Positions 35,218 to 43,301 of a stretch of DNA of 64,000 nucleotides are shown piece after piece. Source of the DNA: Betaproteobacteria bacterium UKL13-2. GTDB lineage: Bacteria > Pseudomonadota > Gammaproteobacteria > Burkholderiales > Usitatibacteraceae. Where the stretch lies: NCBI GenBank assembly GCA_001602455.1, contig CP012157.1, forward strand, positions 3,219,733 to 3,283,732, given 5' to 3'. Made by a program: the position numbers and the translations under genes. The notes under the pieces were generated by a model that saw only the letters and a list, made by a program, of their open reading frames with translations, was not told the DNA's origin and made no database searches. Every line of letters starts with the position of its first letter. The first letter of the stretch is position 1.

Positions 35218-35436
35218 ATGAAAAACTTCTTCACCGGACACCCGGAAACGGTCGGCGAAACGTACTGGCAGCACATGGCTGTGGCACTCAGCTTTGCAGG
35301 CGCGTTATTCGGTGCTGCGTTCGCCGCGCTGGTGCATGCGTTTTTTCCGGCGTGGTTTGAAAAGACCGCCAGCGCCAAAATCACTTATTTGCACGACCGC
35401 ATGTTGTGCAACCGGCGCAAGAGGGAACTTCTATAA
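35218..35436 (+). CDS. DUF6356-like small protein, 3' end altered by a MITE
   Basis: The 72-residue protein starts MKNFFTGHPETVGETYWQHM, has one hydrophobic segment (VALSFAGALFGAAFAALVHA) and then ASAKITYLHDRM, resembling the DUF6356 family of short membrane proteins; that family name is from memory. MITE copy C begins at 35423, so the last four or five codons (RELL and the stop) come from the repeat. The start has GGAG upstream (CACAAGGAGCTTAGGCC). The original C-terminus was probably a few residues different. Confidence 0.7.
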   Translation: MKNFFTGHPETVGETYWQHMAVALSFAGALFGAAFAALVHAFFPAWFEKTASAKITYLHDRMLCNRRKRELL

Positions 35437-35555
35437 ACCTGCTGCGTGGGCGAATTTCGCGCCTGCGGTGCTCGCCGTACACTGGGTACGTGTCCCGTGT
35501 TTGCCAAACCCGTCGGCACGAACTTCGCCCGCTCGCGACGGTTTTCGAGAAGTCC
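35423..35555. repeat. MITE-like element, copy C (inverted)
   Basis: This is the reverse complement of copies A and B: GGGAACTTCTATAAACC at the left and TTTTCGAGAAGTCC at the right, where a base is lost from the terminal repeat and one T is added inside. CAAG lies at both outer edges and could be a 4-bp target duplication, though this is weak. Confidence 0.85.
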
Positions 35556-35575
35556 AAGAATCAAACCACAAGGAA

Positions 35576-35620
35576 AGACGGGGGCTTTGAGGCAAAAGTG
35601 GCTGAAGACGCCCGTCCGTA
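35576..35620. repeat. REP-like hairpin repeat, copy c
   Basis: The copy reads AGACGGGGGCTTTGAGGC, then AAAAGTGGCTGAAGACGCCCGTCC. It lies 20 bases from the MITE although that MITE is inverted relative to copy A. Confidence 0.55.
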
Positions 35621-35909
35621 AACGACTTTTCACGCTTTTCTTCATCAGGAAGCGCTATCTTCCTGAAAATTCACAAGTTTTTTCTAGCGTTTTAGAGGAC
35701 TACCCCGTAGAATGCGTGTTGTGCATTGCAGCAAGCTTGGATTTATATCCCGCAAAGCTGTAATTCACCCGCAGTTTTGTAACACCTACGTTCATCGTCC
35801 CCCGCCCCGCTTTTCTCTTTTTGGGCTGCGTTTTGGTTCTGACGCCGCCTCTGTCGAATCGCATATAGGTTGGTGCCGGTGTTGGCGCATCAACCGCGAT
35901 TAGCTTCTC

Positions 35910-36040
35910 TCAATCGTGATCCTTCGTGACTCCTTCTGGAGCGCATTGGTATTTGCTGTGCCGTTTTTGCGATTCGCAACATTGTGTATCGCGTAACGAT
36001 GCTCCCTGCCAATGGTGTGGGGAATCATCACGATTGAAAG
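35910..36040 (+). promoter_or_regulatory. Structured 5' leader of the DEAD-box helicase gene
   Basis: The 11-bp arms TCAATCGTGAT (35910-35920) and ATCACGATTGA (36027-36037) are perfect inverted repeats, with nested CATTGG (35944-35949) and CCAATG (36009-36014). The 3' arm ends next to the probable ribosome site GAAAG (36036-36040) of the helicase ATG at 36047. Folding could hide the translation start, a known way to regulate cold-shock helicases. The region 35621-35909 has no supported gene. Confidence 0.55.
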
Positions 36041-36046
36041 TTGAAA

Positions 36047-37510
36047 ATGAAATTTGAAACACTCGGCTTAAACAAAGCCCTCCTCGAAGCCATCGCCATG
36101 ACCGGTTATACCGATCCGACCGATGTGCAAATGCGCGCTATTCCCGAAGTGCTGGCTGGTAGCGACGTTTTGGTCTCCGCACAAACCGGTAGCGGCAAAA
36201 CCGCCGCCTTTATGTTGCCCGCACTGCAATTGCTTGCCGAGCCGCACAAAGTTGCCCCGAGTGACAAAGGTGCGGGCCCGCGCGTATTGGTGCTGACACC
36301 AACCCGTGAACTCGCCATGCAAGTCACCAAAGCGACCGAAACCTATGGCCGTAAGATGAAGCGTGTTCGCACTGTCTCCATCGTTGGTGGCATGCCCTAC
36401 CCGTTGCAAAATCGTTTGCTGAAAATGGGTGTGGATATTCTTGTCGCCACCCCCGGTCGCCTGCTCGATCAAATGCAGTCTGGCCGTGTTGATTTGTCGC
36501 GTGTACAGATGCTCGTGTTTGACGAAGCCGACCGTATGCTCGACATGGGCTTCAAAGACGACATCGACGCAGTTGTGGCGAAGGTTCCGGCCGACCGTCA
36601 AACACTCTTGTTCTCGGCCACACTCGACAACAACATCACGGCAATGGCCGGCAACATGATGAAGAACCCCGTGCGTATCGACGTCTCAGGTCACAAAACA
36701 CGCCACGAAAATATCGAACAGCGTTTGCTCTACGCCGACGATCTCTCACACAAGAATCGCCTACTAGACCATCTCCTGCGTGATACCGAAGTTCAGCAAG
36801 CCATCGTCTTTACCTCGACCAAACGTGCCGCCGATGATTTAGCCCTCGATTTAATCGGCCAAGGGCACGCGGCGGGTGCATTACATGGCGACATGAAACA
36901 AGGTGCGCGTACCCGCACGCTGGAAAACTTGAAGCGTGGTCGTCTGCGTGTGTTGGTGGCAACAGATGTTGCCGCACGCGGTATTGACGTACAAGGTATT
37001 TCACACGTCATTAACTTCGACTTGCCACGCCAGGCCGAAGACTACGTGCATCGTATCGGCCGCACCGGTCGTGCTGGTCGTAGCGGTATCGCGATTTCGT
37101 TGGCTAACGTTCGCGAAAATTTCCAAGTGAAATTGATCGAGCGTTTCACCACGCAAATGATTCCGGTCATCACCATCGACGGACTCGAGCCAAAACAAAA
37201 AGTGTTTGATCGCAAGCCTCCGGGCAAGACGTTCAACCGCAAAGGCCCGCCAAGTAATAACCGCGGCAGCCACAGCAACAATGCTGGCGCTGGCAACAGC
37301 GGTGGCGGTAGTGGTAAGGCAGCTGGTGCATGGTCAAAAGAGGGTGGCGACAAGCGTTCGAGCTTTTCGAAATCGAGCCTCGGCAAACCAGCGTTCAGCA
37401 AATCCAGCGCGCCCAAGCCCGGCTTTGTCGGCAAGGCGTTGCCCGCAGCCGCACCGAAGGGCGAAGCGCCAGGCGGTTGGAAAAAAGCGAGTCACTTCGC
37501 CGCGAAGTAA
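36047..37510 (+). CDS. rhlE: DEAD-box RNA helicase, RhlE type
   Basis: The 487-residue ATP-dependent RNA helicase has the Q-motif region TDVQMRAIPEVLAGSD, motif I AQTGSGKTAAF, motif II VFDEADRMLDMGF, motif III FSATL, and motif VI YVHRIGRTGRAGR. A basic, Gly/Ser/Lys-rich tail (from about residue 390) likely binds RNA. Such proteins help ribosome assembly and RNA decay, especially in the cold. The ATG at 36047 is used rather than the in-frame TTG at 36041. Confidence 0.9.
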   Translation: MKFETLGLNKALLEAIAMTGYTDPTDVQMRAIPEVLAGSDVLVSAQTGSGKTAAFMLPALQLLAEPHKVAPSDKGAGPRVLVLTPTRELAMQVTKATETYGRKMKRVRTVSIVGGMPYPLQNRLLKMGVDILVATPGRLLDQMQSGRVDLSRVQMLVFDEADRMLDMGFKDDIDAVVAKVPADRQTLLFSATLDNNITAMAGNMMKNPVRIDVSGHKTRHENIEQRLLYADDLSHKNRLLDHLLRDTEVQQAIVFTSTKRAADDLALDLIGQGHAAGALHGDMKQGARTRTLENLKRGRLRVLVATDVAARGIDVQGISHVINFDLPRQAEDYVHRIGRTGRAGRSGIAISLANVRENFQVKLIERFTTQMIPVITIDGLEPKQKVFDRKPPGKTFNRKGPPSNNRGSHSNNAGAGNSGGGSGKAAGAWSKEGGDKRSSFSKSSLGKPAFSKSSAPKPGFVGKALPAAAPKGEAPGGWKKASHFAAK

Positions 37511-37526
37511 GTTGTTCGCGTAGCGA

Positions 37527-37567
37527 CGCCCCCTTGAAAATTTCATGGGGGGCGTTCGAAAGCGGGC
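37527..37567. repeat. CCATGAAAT repeat, copy 2 (inverted), with internal hairpin
   Basis: CGCCCCCTTGAAAATTTCAT followed by GGGGGGCGTTCGAAAGCGGG is the inverse of the copy at 60141-60180. Its CGCCCCC / GGGGGGCG arms make a hairpin right after the helicase gene. Confidence 0.6.
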
Positions 37568-37575
37568 AAGTGAAT

Positions 37576-37617
37576 GGTGTTTCGTGTTTCGTGTTTCGTG
37601 TTTCGCGTGTCGTGTTT
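37576..37617. repeat. Short tandem repeat GTGTTTC
   Basis: About four tandem units of GTGTTTC (some with a one-base change) lie between the helicase and the stop of the yaeQ-like gene. Confidence 0.7.
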
Positions 37618-38164
37618 AACCGCCGAATCCCTTCAACGGCCGCAATTCGATGTTGACCACACGCGAGGCATCGGCGAAAAAAATCTGCCCCTCTTGGATG
37701 GTCACATTGAGCTCCATGGTGCGTGCCGCCATCAACGCCAACTCGCGACTTGCCTCTGATGACACGTCGAATACGGACAAGCGATCGAGCTTGTTAAGGT
37801 CGCGTTCGTTGGCTTGCCACCACACATCCACACCGCGACCGCCGTAGGCATAGAGAATGACTTCGCTGGCCTTGCCGCACGCGCGCCGCAGTAAGCGCTC
37901 TTCGGGTAAGCCCACGTCGATCCACTGTTCAACCGCGCCCGTTAGGTCGCGCCGCCAGAGTGCGGGTTCGTCTTCATTCGAAATGCCTTTACCGAATTCG
38001 AGTCGCTCATGCACATTCAACGCGAACGCCAATACACGCACCATCATGCGTTCATCGGTCTCAGACGGATGCCGCGCGATGGTCAGCGGATAAGTGCCAT
38101 ACACGCCGCGATCAATGTCAGAGACGCCAAGCTCGGCTTTGAAGATGGTTGCTTTAAGTGCCAT
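37616..38164 (-). CDS. YaeQ family protein
   Basis: The 182-residue protein starts MALKATIFKAELGVSDIDRG and has YPLTIARHPSETDERMMVRV, ALWRRDLTGAVEQWIDVGLP and ELNVTIQEGQIFF, the YaeQ signature. The family has a PD-(D/E)XK nuclease-like fold; its cellular role is unsettled. It is the usual length. The next gene upstream on the same strand is an S4-domain protein. Confidence 0.9.
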   Translation of the reverse strand: MALKATIFKAELGVSDIDRGVYGTYPLTIARHPSETDERMMVRVLAFALNVHERLEFGKGISNEDEPALWRRDLTGAVEQWIDVGLPEERLLRRACGKASEVILYAYGGRGVDVWWQANERDLNKLDRLSVFDVSSEASRELALMAARTMELNVTIQEGQIFFADASRVVNIELRPLKGFGG

Positions 38165-38188
38165 GTAGTGCCACGAGTGCCACGCAGG

Positions 38189-38548
38189 TTACTTCGCGGT
38201 GCTTTTGGGTTTGCCGCCGCTGCGGGGGCGACGTCGTTGCGCGGGCCCCGGCGCATTTCGCGTAGATAGCGGCTTCGATGTCGGCTTTGCCTTCACCGCT
38301 TCTGCCAGCACGAGGCCAGCCGGGTTCGGCAGCACGCGAATTTCGGTGTCTTCGATCTGCACGACCTGCCCTGGCCGAATTTTGTTGCGCTTGCGAAGTT
38401 CAATCTGACCGTCGACTTTCACCGCGCCAGTCGTCACCAGCACGCCACCGGCACCGCCGCTGTCGGCAAAACCGGCGACTTTCAGCAGGTGGTTAAGCTC
38501 AATGTAATCGAGCGAGGCGTGTGATAACGGGTATTCAATGGTTTTCAT
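38189..38548 (-). CDS. S4-domain RNA-binding protein (YbcJ-like)
   Basis: The 119-residue protein begins MKTIEYPLSHASLDYIELNH and has the S4 fold around LLKVAGFADSGGAGGVLVTT, then VKVDGQIELRKRNKIRPGQ. The Arg/Lys-rich tail (RRRPRSGGKPKSTAK) adds a basic extension. It probably binds structured RNA. The ATG at 38548 is chosen over a TTG at 38557. Confidence 0.85.
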   Translation of the reverse strand: MKTIEYPLSHASLDYIELNHLLKVAGFADSGGAGGVLVTTGAVKVDGQIELRKRNKIRPGQVVQIEDTEIRVLPNPAGLVLAEAVKAKPTSKPLSTRNAPGPAQRRRPRSGGKPKSTAK

Positions 38549-38660
38549 AAACTCCAACGTCAGGGAACAGGTGCAACTGGCTAGTTTACTGGTGGTACTT
38601 GCGTCGCCACCGGCTTGCGACGAAACTAATCAGCTATCTCAACCATACGAGGACACGTAG

Positions 38661-39536
38661 ATGGCAACTGTCGCCTTTATCGGCCTGGGAAACATGGGTG
38701 GCAATATGTGCCGCCACCTGATCGCCGCAGGGCATCAACTACGTGTTTTTGCGCGTCGTGAGGATGCCATGACGCCGTACGTCGAACTCGGCGCAGTCGC
38801 TACGATTTCTCCTGCTGATGCGGCAAACGGTGCTGATTTTGTCTTCACCAACGTGACCGCGACAGCCGATGTTGAATCCGTGCTGCTCGGCGCTAGCGGC
38901 GTCATTGAAACTGCCGCGCCAGGCACCATCATCTGCGATTTCTCGACCATCGATGCGACCGCCACCCGCGCCATCGCCGCACAACTGGCAGAACGCGAAA
39001 TTGGTTTCATGGACTGCCCGGTATCCGGCGGCACGAAGGCCGCAGAAGCAGGGACACTAACAATCATGGTGGGCGGCACGGATGAACACATGGCTCGCGC
39101 TCGTCCACTGCTCGAAAAACTAGGCACGAACATTTTCCGCATGGGCAACGTCGGTGATGGACAGGTCACCAAGGCGTGTAACCAGATCGTGCAGGTCGTG
39201 GCGATACAGGGTATCGCCGAAGCGATGCTGTATGCCGAAGTGAACGATGTCGATTTACATAAAGTTGTCGAAGCGCTGATGAGCGGCTTCGCCGGCTCAA
39301 AAATGCTCGGACTGATGGGGCCGAAAATGGCCGCGCGTGACTTCGCTGCCGGTATTGAAGCGCGTTTGCACCATAAGGATTTTGGTTTGGTGGCTGACGC
39401 CGCCGCCAAACAACATCTACCGATGCCAGCCACGGCACTCGTTCACCAGCAATTGTCCAAACTCATGGAAGCGGGCTGGGGCAAGATGGATACTTGTAAT
39501 CTGCTCAGGGTGCTCGAGAAGGACATGACAAGCTGA
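38661..39536 (+). CDS. 3-hydroxyisobutyrate dehydrogenase-family oxidoreductase (GarR-like)
   Basis: This 291-residue NAD(P)-dependent beta-hydroxyacid dehydrogenase has the nucleotide motif VAFIGLGNMGGNMCRHL, the substrate loop DCPVSGGTKAAEAGTL, the catalytic lysine in GDGQVTKACNQ, and an all-helical C-terminal domain with KDFGLVADAA. The substrate may be 3-hydroxyisobutyrate, tartronate semialdehyde or a relative; sequence alone does not decide. No pathway partner is adjacent. Confidence 0.85.
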   Translation: MATVAFIGLGNMGGNMCRHLIAAGHQLRVFARREDAMTPYVELGAVATISPADAANGADFVFTNVTATADVESVLLGASGVIETAAPGTIICDFSTIDATATRAIAAQLAEREIGFMDCPVSGGTKAAEAGTLTIMVGGTDEHMARARPLLEKLGTNIFRMGNVGDGQVTKACNQIVQVVAIQGIAEAMLYAEVNDVDLHKVVEALMSGFAGSKMLGLMGPKMAARDFAAGIEARLHHKDFGLVADAAAKQHLPMPATALVHQQLSKLMEAGWGKMDTCNLLRVLEKDMTS

Positions 39537-39587
39537 CACTAAGTTTTCAACCTGATACCGCTTTTTCAATATCAAAACTCGTCGCTA

Positions 39588-39633
39588 GACGGGCGTTTCC
39601 AAGCACTTTTGCCTGAAAACGCCCACCAATAGC
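39588..39633. repeat. REP-like hairpin repeat, copy d
   Basis: The copy reads GACGGGCGTTTCCAAGCA, then CTTTTGCCTGAAAACGCCC. GGGCGTTT pairs with AAACGCCC in the stem. It lies between two same-strand genes. Confidence 0.65.
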
Positions 39634-39655
39634 CGGGTTTACTCATTTCTTTACG

Positions 39656-40996
39656 ATGAATCTTCATAGACTTCTGCAGCAGCGCGCCGCTAACAACAAT
39701 CCCGTTCGTGTGGCGTTGATCGGCGCGGGTAAATTTGGCTCGATGTTCCTCTCACAGGTTCCCCGCACGCCGGGCTTTCACGTCACCGGCATCGCCGACC
39801 TTAACCCGGCGCGTGCGATGGATTCACTTTCGCGCGTCGGTTGGCCGAAAGAAAAACACGCCGCGACCTCAATGGAAGCCGCCTCCCAATCCAGCGCGAC
39901 GTTTATTACCGATGACGCCATGTCGCTGATCGCGTCGCCCTATGTTGACGTGGTGATCGATGCCACCGGCAGTCCATCGGCAGGCATCGCGCATGTGCTC
40001 GCGTGCTGCACACATAAAAAACACATCGTCATGGTCAACGTTGAGGCCGACGCACTGGCCGGCCCGTTGCTGGCTAAACGTGCCAACGATGCGGGCATCG
40101 TCTATTCCCTCGCCTACGGCGATCAGCCAGCGCTGATTTGTGAGATGGTCGATTGGGCGCGTACCGCAGGCTTTGATGTTGTTGCGGCGGGTAAAGGGAC
40201 GAAGTACTTGCCTGAGTACCACGCCTCCACCCCCGACACCGTTTGGGGTTACTACGGCTTTACGCCGGAGATGGTTGCCGGTGGCGACTTCAACGCGCAG
40301 ATGTTCAATTCGTTCCTCGACGGCACCAAAAGCGCCATTGAGATGACGGCAGTGGCGAACGCAACTGGTCTCACACCTGCGCCGCTGGGCTTGGATTTTC
40401 CGCCTTGCGGCGTGGATGATCTTGCGCGCATCCTGAAACCGAAAGCACACGGCGGCATTCTTCATCATCGCGGTCAAGTCGAAGTGATTTCGAGTGTTGA
40501 GCGCGATGGTCGCCCGGTGTTCCGCGATTTGCGCTGGGGCGTCTATGTGACCTTCGCGGCAGACTCCGAGTACGTGCGCCGTTGCTTCAAAGAATATGGC
40601 CTCGTCACCGATGCGAGTGGTGAGTATTCAAGTATGTATAAACCATTTCATTTGATTGGCTTGGAGCTCGGCATCAGCGTGGCGAGTGCGGCATTGCGGC
40701 GCGAGGCGACCGGCGCCGCTACCGCTTGGCGCGGTGATTGTGTTGCCACTGCCAAACGTGTACTCAAGGCTGGCGAAGTGTTGGACGGCGAAGGCGGCTA
40801 TACGGTCTACGGAAAACTCATGCCCGCCGTCGATTCACTGGCAAAGGGTGCGCTGCCAATTGGCCTCGCGCATAAGGTCAAGCTGGTTCGTGATGTCGCC
40901 ATCGGTGAGACGGTAACGTGGGATCATGTTGCCATTGATTCCGGCAACACGGCCGCAGAGTTTCGGCGCGCAATGGAAGCCGAGTTCTCGGTATAA
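39656..40996 (+). CDS. SAF-domain NAD(P)-dependent oxidoreductase (homoserine dehydrogenase-like)
   Basis: The 446-residue protein has an N-terminal Rossmann motif VRVALIGAGKFGSMFLSQV, a dehydrogenase core with VDVVIDATGSPSAGIAHVL and AYGDQPALICEMVDWART, and a C-terminal SAF-like domain (GLAHKVKLVRDVAIGETVTW). This family is annotated as Gfo/homoserine-dehydrogenase-like, function unknown. A PLP lyase of the Cys/Met group follows 40 bases downstream and may share a transcript. Confidence 0.75.
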   Translation: MNLHRLLQQRAANNNPVRVALIGAGKFGSMFLSQVPRTPGFHVTGIADLNPARAMDSLSRVGWPKEKHAATSMEAASQSSATFITDDAMSLIASPYVDVVIDATGSPSAGIAHVLACCTHKKHIVMVNVEADALAGPLLAKRANDAGIVYSLAYGDQPALICEMVDWARTAGFDVVAAGKGTKYLPEYHASTPDTVWGYYGFTPEMVAGGDFNAQMFNSFLDGTKSAIEMTAVANATGLTPAPLGLDFPPCGVDDLARILKPKAHGGILHHRGQVEVISSVERDGRPVFRDLRWGVYVTFAADSEYVRRCFKEYGLVTDASGEYSSMYKPFHLIGLELGISVASAALRREATGAATAWRGDCVATAKRVLKAGEVLDGEGGYTVYGKLMPAVDSLAKGALPIGLAHKVKLVRDVAIGETVTWDHVAIDSGNTAAEFRRAMEAEFSV

Positions 40997-41036
40997 ACGT
41001 CAGAACCACACACAAATTAGCCGTCGCCATAACGTT

Positions 41037-42200
41037 ATGCGCCAATCCAAAACCACCAAACTGATTCAACAGAGCCGAACAGCCGCAAGCCACGCCAACA
41101 CCGTCAATCTGCCGATGCATCGGGCGTCGACCGTTTTGTTCGACTCCCTCGCACACATGGACGAGGTGCAAAAACGGCAAGGTGCTGATGAACAGATACC
41201 AACTTACGGCATCTTCAATATGCCGCAAGCACTTGCGCTGGAAAACACGGTCGCGGAAATCGAAGGTGGTTATCGCGCCATGTCGTTTCCGAGCGGGCTT
41301 GCCGCCATCGCCGGTGCGATATTGTCTTGCGTGAAATCTGGCGACCACATCTTGATGACCGATGGCAGTTATGACCCCGGTCGGCGCTTCTGTGATTCGG
41401 TACTCAAGCGGTTAGGTGTTGAAACGACATACTACGACCCGCTAATCGGCGCGGGCATCGAAGCACTCATTCGCCCGAACACCACCGTGGTCTATACCGA
41501 GAGCCCGGGCTCTAATACGTTTGAAATCCAAGACATTCCTGCGATTGCAAAAATCGCACATAAACACGGTGCGGTGGTCATCATGGATAACGCTTGGGCG
41601 ACAGGATTACTGTTCGACGCATTTGCCCACGGTGTGGATATGGTGGTGCAGCCTGCGACCAAATACTACGCCGGGCACTCGGATGTCTTGATTGGGCTTG
41701 TCATCGCCAATGAAAAAACCTGGCCGCAAGTCAGAGACACCAACTACATACTCGGCCAGCGAGCGGCTCCTGACGATTGTTTCCTCACCCTGCGCGGTAT
41801 GCGAACCATGGATGTAAGGTTGAAGCGGCATGCGGAATCAGCGATGACGGTGGCGCGGTGGTTGCAAGGTCGGCCAGAGGTCGCACGCGTGTTGTACCCA
41901 GCCCTAGAAAGCGACCCCGGCCACGCCATTTGGAAACGTGACTTCAATGGTGCATCAGGGTTATTTGCCATCGAGTTGAAACCTTGCTCGCCACAACAGT
42001 TGGCCGCCATGATCGACGGCTATGAATACTTTGGTTTGGGTTATTCATGGGGCGGGTTTGAAAGCCTCGTGATGACCGCTTACCCAACGCGCACCGTCAA
42101 CCCTTGGACTGGCGGGCAGTTGGTGCGTTTTAGCATCGGGCTGGAGGACGTTAATGATCTCATTGCCGATCTTGATGCAGGCTTCGCACGTTTAGGTTAG
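41037..42200 (+). CDS. metC: Cystathionine beta-lyase-family PLP enzyme
   Basis: The 387-residue enzyme of the Cys/Met metabolism family should cleave cystathionine to homocysteine, or a related gamma/beta elimination. It has SFPSGLAAIAGAILSCV, the Asp/Trp region VVIMDNAWATGLLF, and the PLP lysine in VQPATKYYAGHSDVLIG. LGYSWGGFESL near the end resembles MetC rather than MetB. The ATG at 41037 is preferred over earlier codons inside the previous gene. Confidence 0.82.
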   Translation: MRQSKTTKLIQQSRTAASHANTVNLPMHRASTVLFDSLAHMDEVQKRQGADEQIPTYGIFNMPQALALENTVAEIEGGYRAMSFPSGLAAIAGAILSCVKSGDHILMTDGSYDPGRRFCDSVLKRLGVETTYYDPLIGAGIEALIRPNTTVVYTESPGSNTFEIQDIPAIAKIAHKHGAVVIMDNAWATGLLFDAFAHGVDMVVQPATKYYAGHSDVLIGLVIANEKTWPQVRDTNYILGQRAAPDDCFLTLRGMRTMDVRLKRHAESAMTVARWLQGRPEVARVLYPALESDPGHAIWKRDFNGASGLFAIELKPCSPQQLAAMIDGYEYFGLGYSWGGFESLVMTAYPTRTVNPWTGGQLVRFSIGLEDVNDLIADLDAGFARLG

Positions 42201-42228
42201 TCCCAATGGCGTCAGCGCGGGAGAAAAC

Positions 42229-42405
42229 ATGAAGATACACATGCAGCAATACGACAGCACAAAGAATTGCGTTCGCTTCGATAGTCAGTTTGGTACAGCC
42301 GAGGCCAAATGGATGGGGGATTTGCCGGATGTCGGAAGCGATTACTATGTCGAAATCGCGATCAACAAGTGCCTAGACCCAGCAGTTCCAAGACAGTTTC
42401 TATGA
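42229..42405 (+). CDS. Small unknown protein, possibly truncated (58 aa)
   Basis: An ATG reads MKIHMQQYDSTKNCVRFDSQ, continuing to VGSDYYVEIAINKCLDPAVP and a stop. Protein-like composition suggests the start of a real hypothetical gene, perhaps cut by a frameshift near its end because the following bases do not continue in frame. I do not recognise it. It is the first element of the accessory region after metC. Confidence 0.35.
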   Translation: MKIHMQQYDSTKNCVRFDSQFGTAEAKWMGDLPDVGSDYYVEIAINKCLDPAVPRQFL

Positions 42406-42593
42406 ATGGGTCATCCCTGAGACCGGTAAGCGGCTGGGAAGGTGAAAAATGCTGTGTAGTGTGCCTGAGCGAGACACGTCAGCGGATCACTGCGGCTTCA
42501 AAGTGATGACTGATTTTGCGAATGCGGTGCAGTTTCGGCAGCCGCTTACTGATAGGAAACAAAAGGTTCACGCAACCCCACAAAAATCGCAGA

Positions 42594-42622
42594 TTGCCAA
42601 ACATAGGCCATTGGCCTACACT
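42594..42622 (+). promoter_or_regulatory. Promoter and palindromic operator of the BrnT-type TA module
   Basis: TTGCCA (42594-42599) and TACACT (42617-42622) are spaced by 17 bases, a good sigma-70 layout. TAGGCCATTGGCCTA (42604-42618), a 15-bp palindrome, fills most of the spacer and reaches the -10 box, where a bound antitoxin would block polymerase. The predicted start of transcription falls at or near the toxin ATG. Confidence 0.6.
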
Positions 42623-42627
42623 AAGCC

Positions 42628-42909
42628 ATGGAATTCGAATGGGATGAAACCAAAAGCGAAACCTGTTTTCAGGAACGGGGGTTCGACTTTGCTTATGCGG
42701 CCCAAGCCTTCTTTGACACCAATCGACTCATCCGCGCAGACCAGCGACGCGGCTACGGTGAAGAACGATTGCAACTCACAGGGCGCATCGGGTCACGCAT
42801 CTTTGTGGTGGTCTACACCCCTCGCGCCAACGCAACCCGCATCATCTCCGCCAGAAAAGCCAACACCCGAGAGGTCAAGCAATATGAAAACGACACGAAT
42901 GAAGATTGA
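42628..42909 (+). CDS. brnT: BrnT-family ribonuclease toxin
   Basis: The 93-residue protein starts MEFEWDETKSETCFQERGFD, the family hallmark, and has EERLQLTGRIGSRIFVVVYT and RIISARKANTREVKQYE. BrnT toxins cleave RNA and are held in check by a co-encoded antitoxin. It comes first in its operon, as brnT does in Brucella, and overlaps the antitoxin by 26 bases. The promoter and operator lie just upstream. Confidence 0.88.
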   Translation: MEFEWDETKSETCFQERGFDFAYAAQAFFDTNRLIRADQRRGYGEERLQLTGRIGSRIFVVVYTPRANATRIISARKANTREVKQYENDTNED

Positions 42910-43219
42910 ACCCGCAAAGATGGCTGGGCAAACCATCGGGCGAATCAACCCCGCCCAGGTCGATGCCACCACAGAAGCGCAAATTACCGTGCAAATGGCG
43001 CAAGACGAAGCATTTGCCATGCAAGACGCGGCCAAGTTTGCACGTCGGGTGCGCCGCCGCCTGGGCTTCAGCCAGGCAGAATTTGCCACCCGCATCGATG
43101 TGTCACTGGAAACCATCCGCAACTGGGAACAAGGCAAACGCAGCCCCACTGGCGCAGCCAAGGCATTGCTCAAGGTCTTGGACAAAGCGCCCGAAGCGGC
43201 GCTGGCAGCATTGCACTGA
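42884..43219 (+). CDS. Helix-turn-helix antitoxin partner of BrnT
   Basis: The 111-residue protein has a C-terminal XRE-like helix-turn-helix (RRRLGFSQAEFATRIDVSLE, then TIRNWEQGKRSP). The classical BrnA has a ribbon-helix-helix instead, so this is a variant partner. It should repress the palindromic operator upstream of brnT. The frame is open further upstream to 42449, but the ATG at 42884 in brnT's end is the plausible start. Confidence 0.78.
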   Translation: MKTTRMKIEPAKMAGQTIGRINPAQVDATTEAQITVQMAQDEAFAMQDAAKFARRVRRRLGFSQAEFATRIDVSLETIRNWEQGKRSPTGAAKALLKVLDKAPEAALAALH

Positions 43220-43301
43220 AGCAAGCCATGAAACCGTATCGTCCGAGCACGCGGCGTGATAAAAGTGGCGCAGCCGTTACAGGCTTGAGCGGTCAACACG
43301 A

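Noticed and set aside
42449-43219. A single 256-codon gene spanning the brnT region
   Set aside because: Only the last 111 codons resemble a protein (the antitoxin); the earlier part overlaps brnT in another frame.
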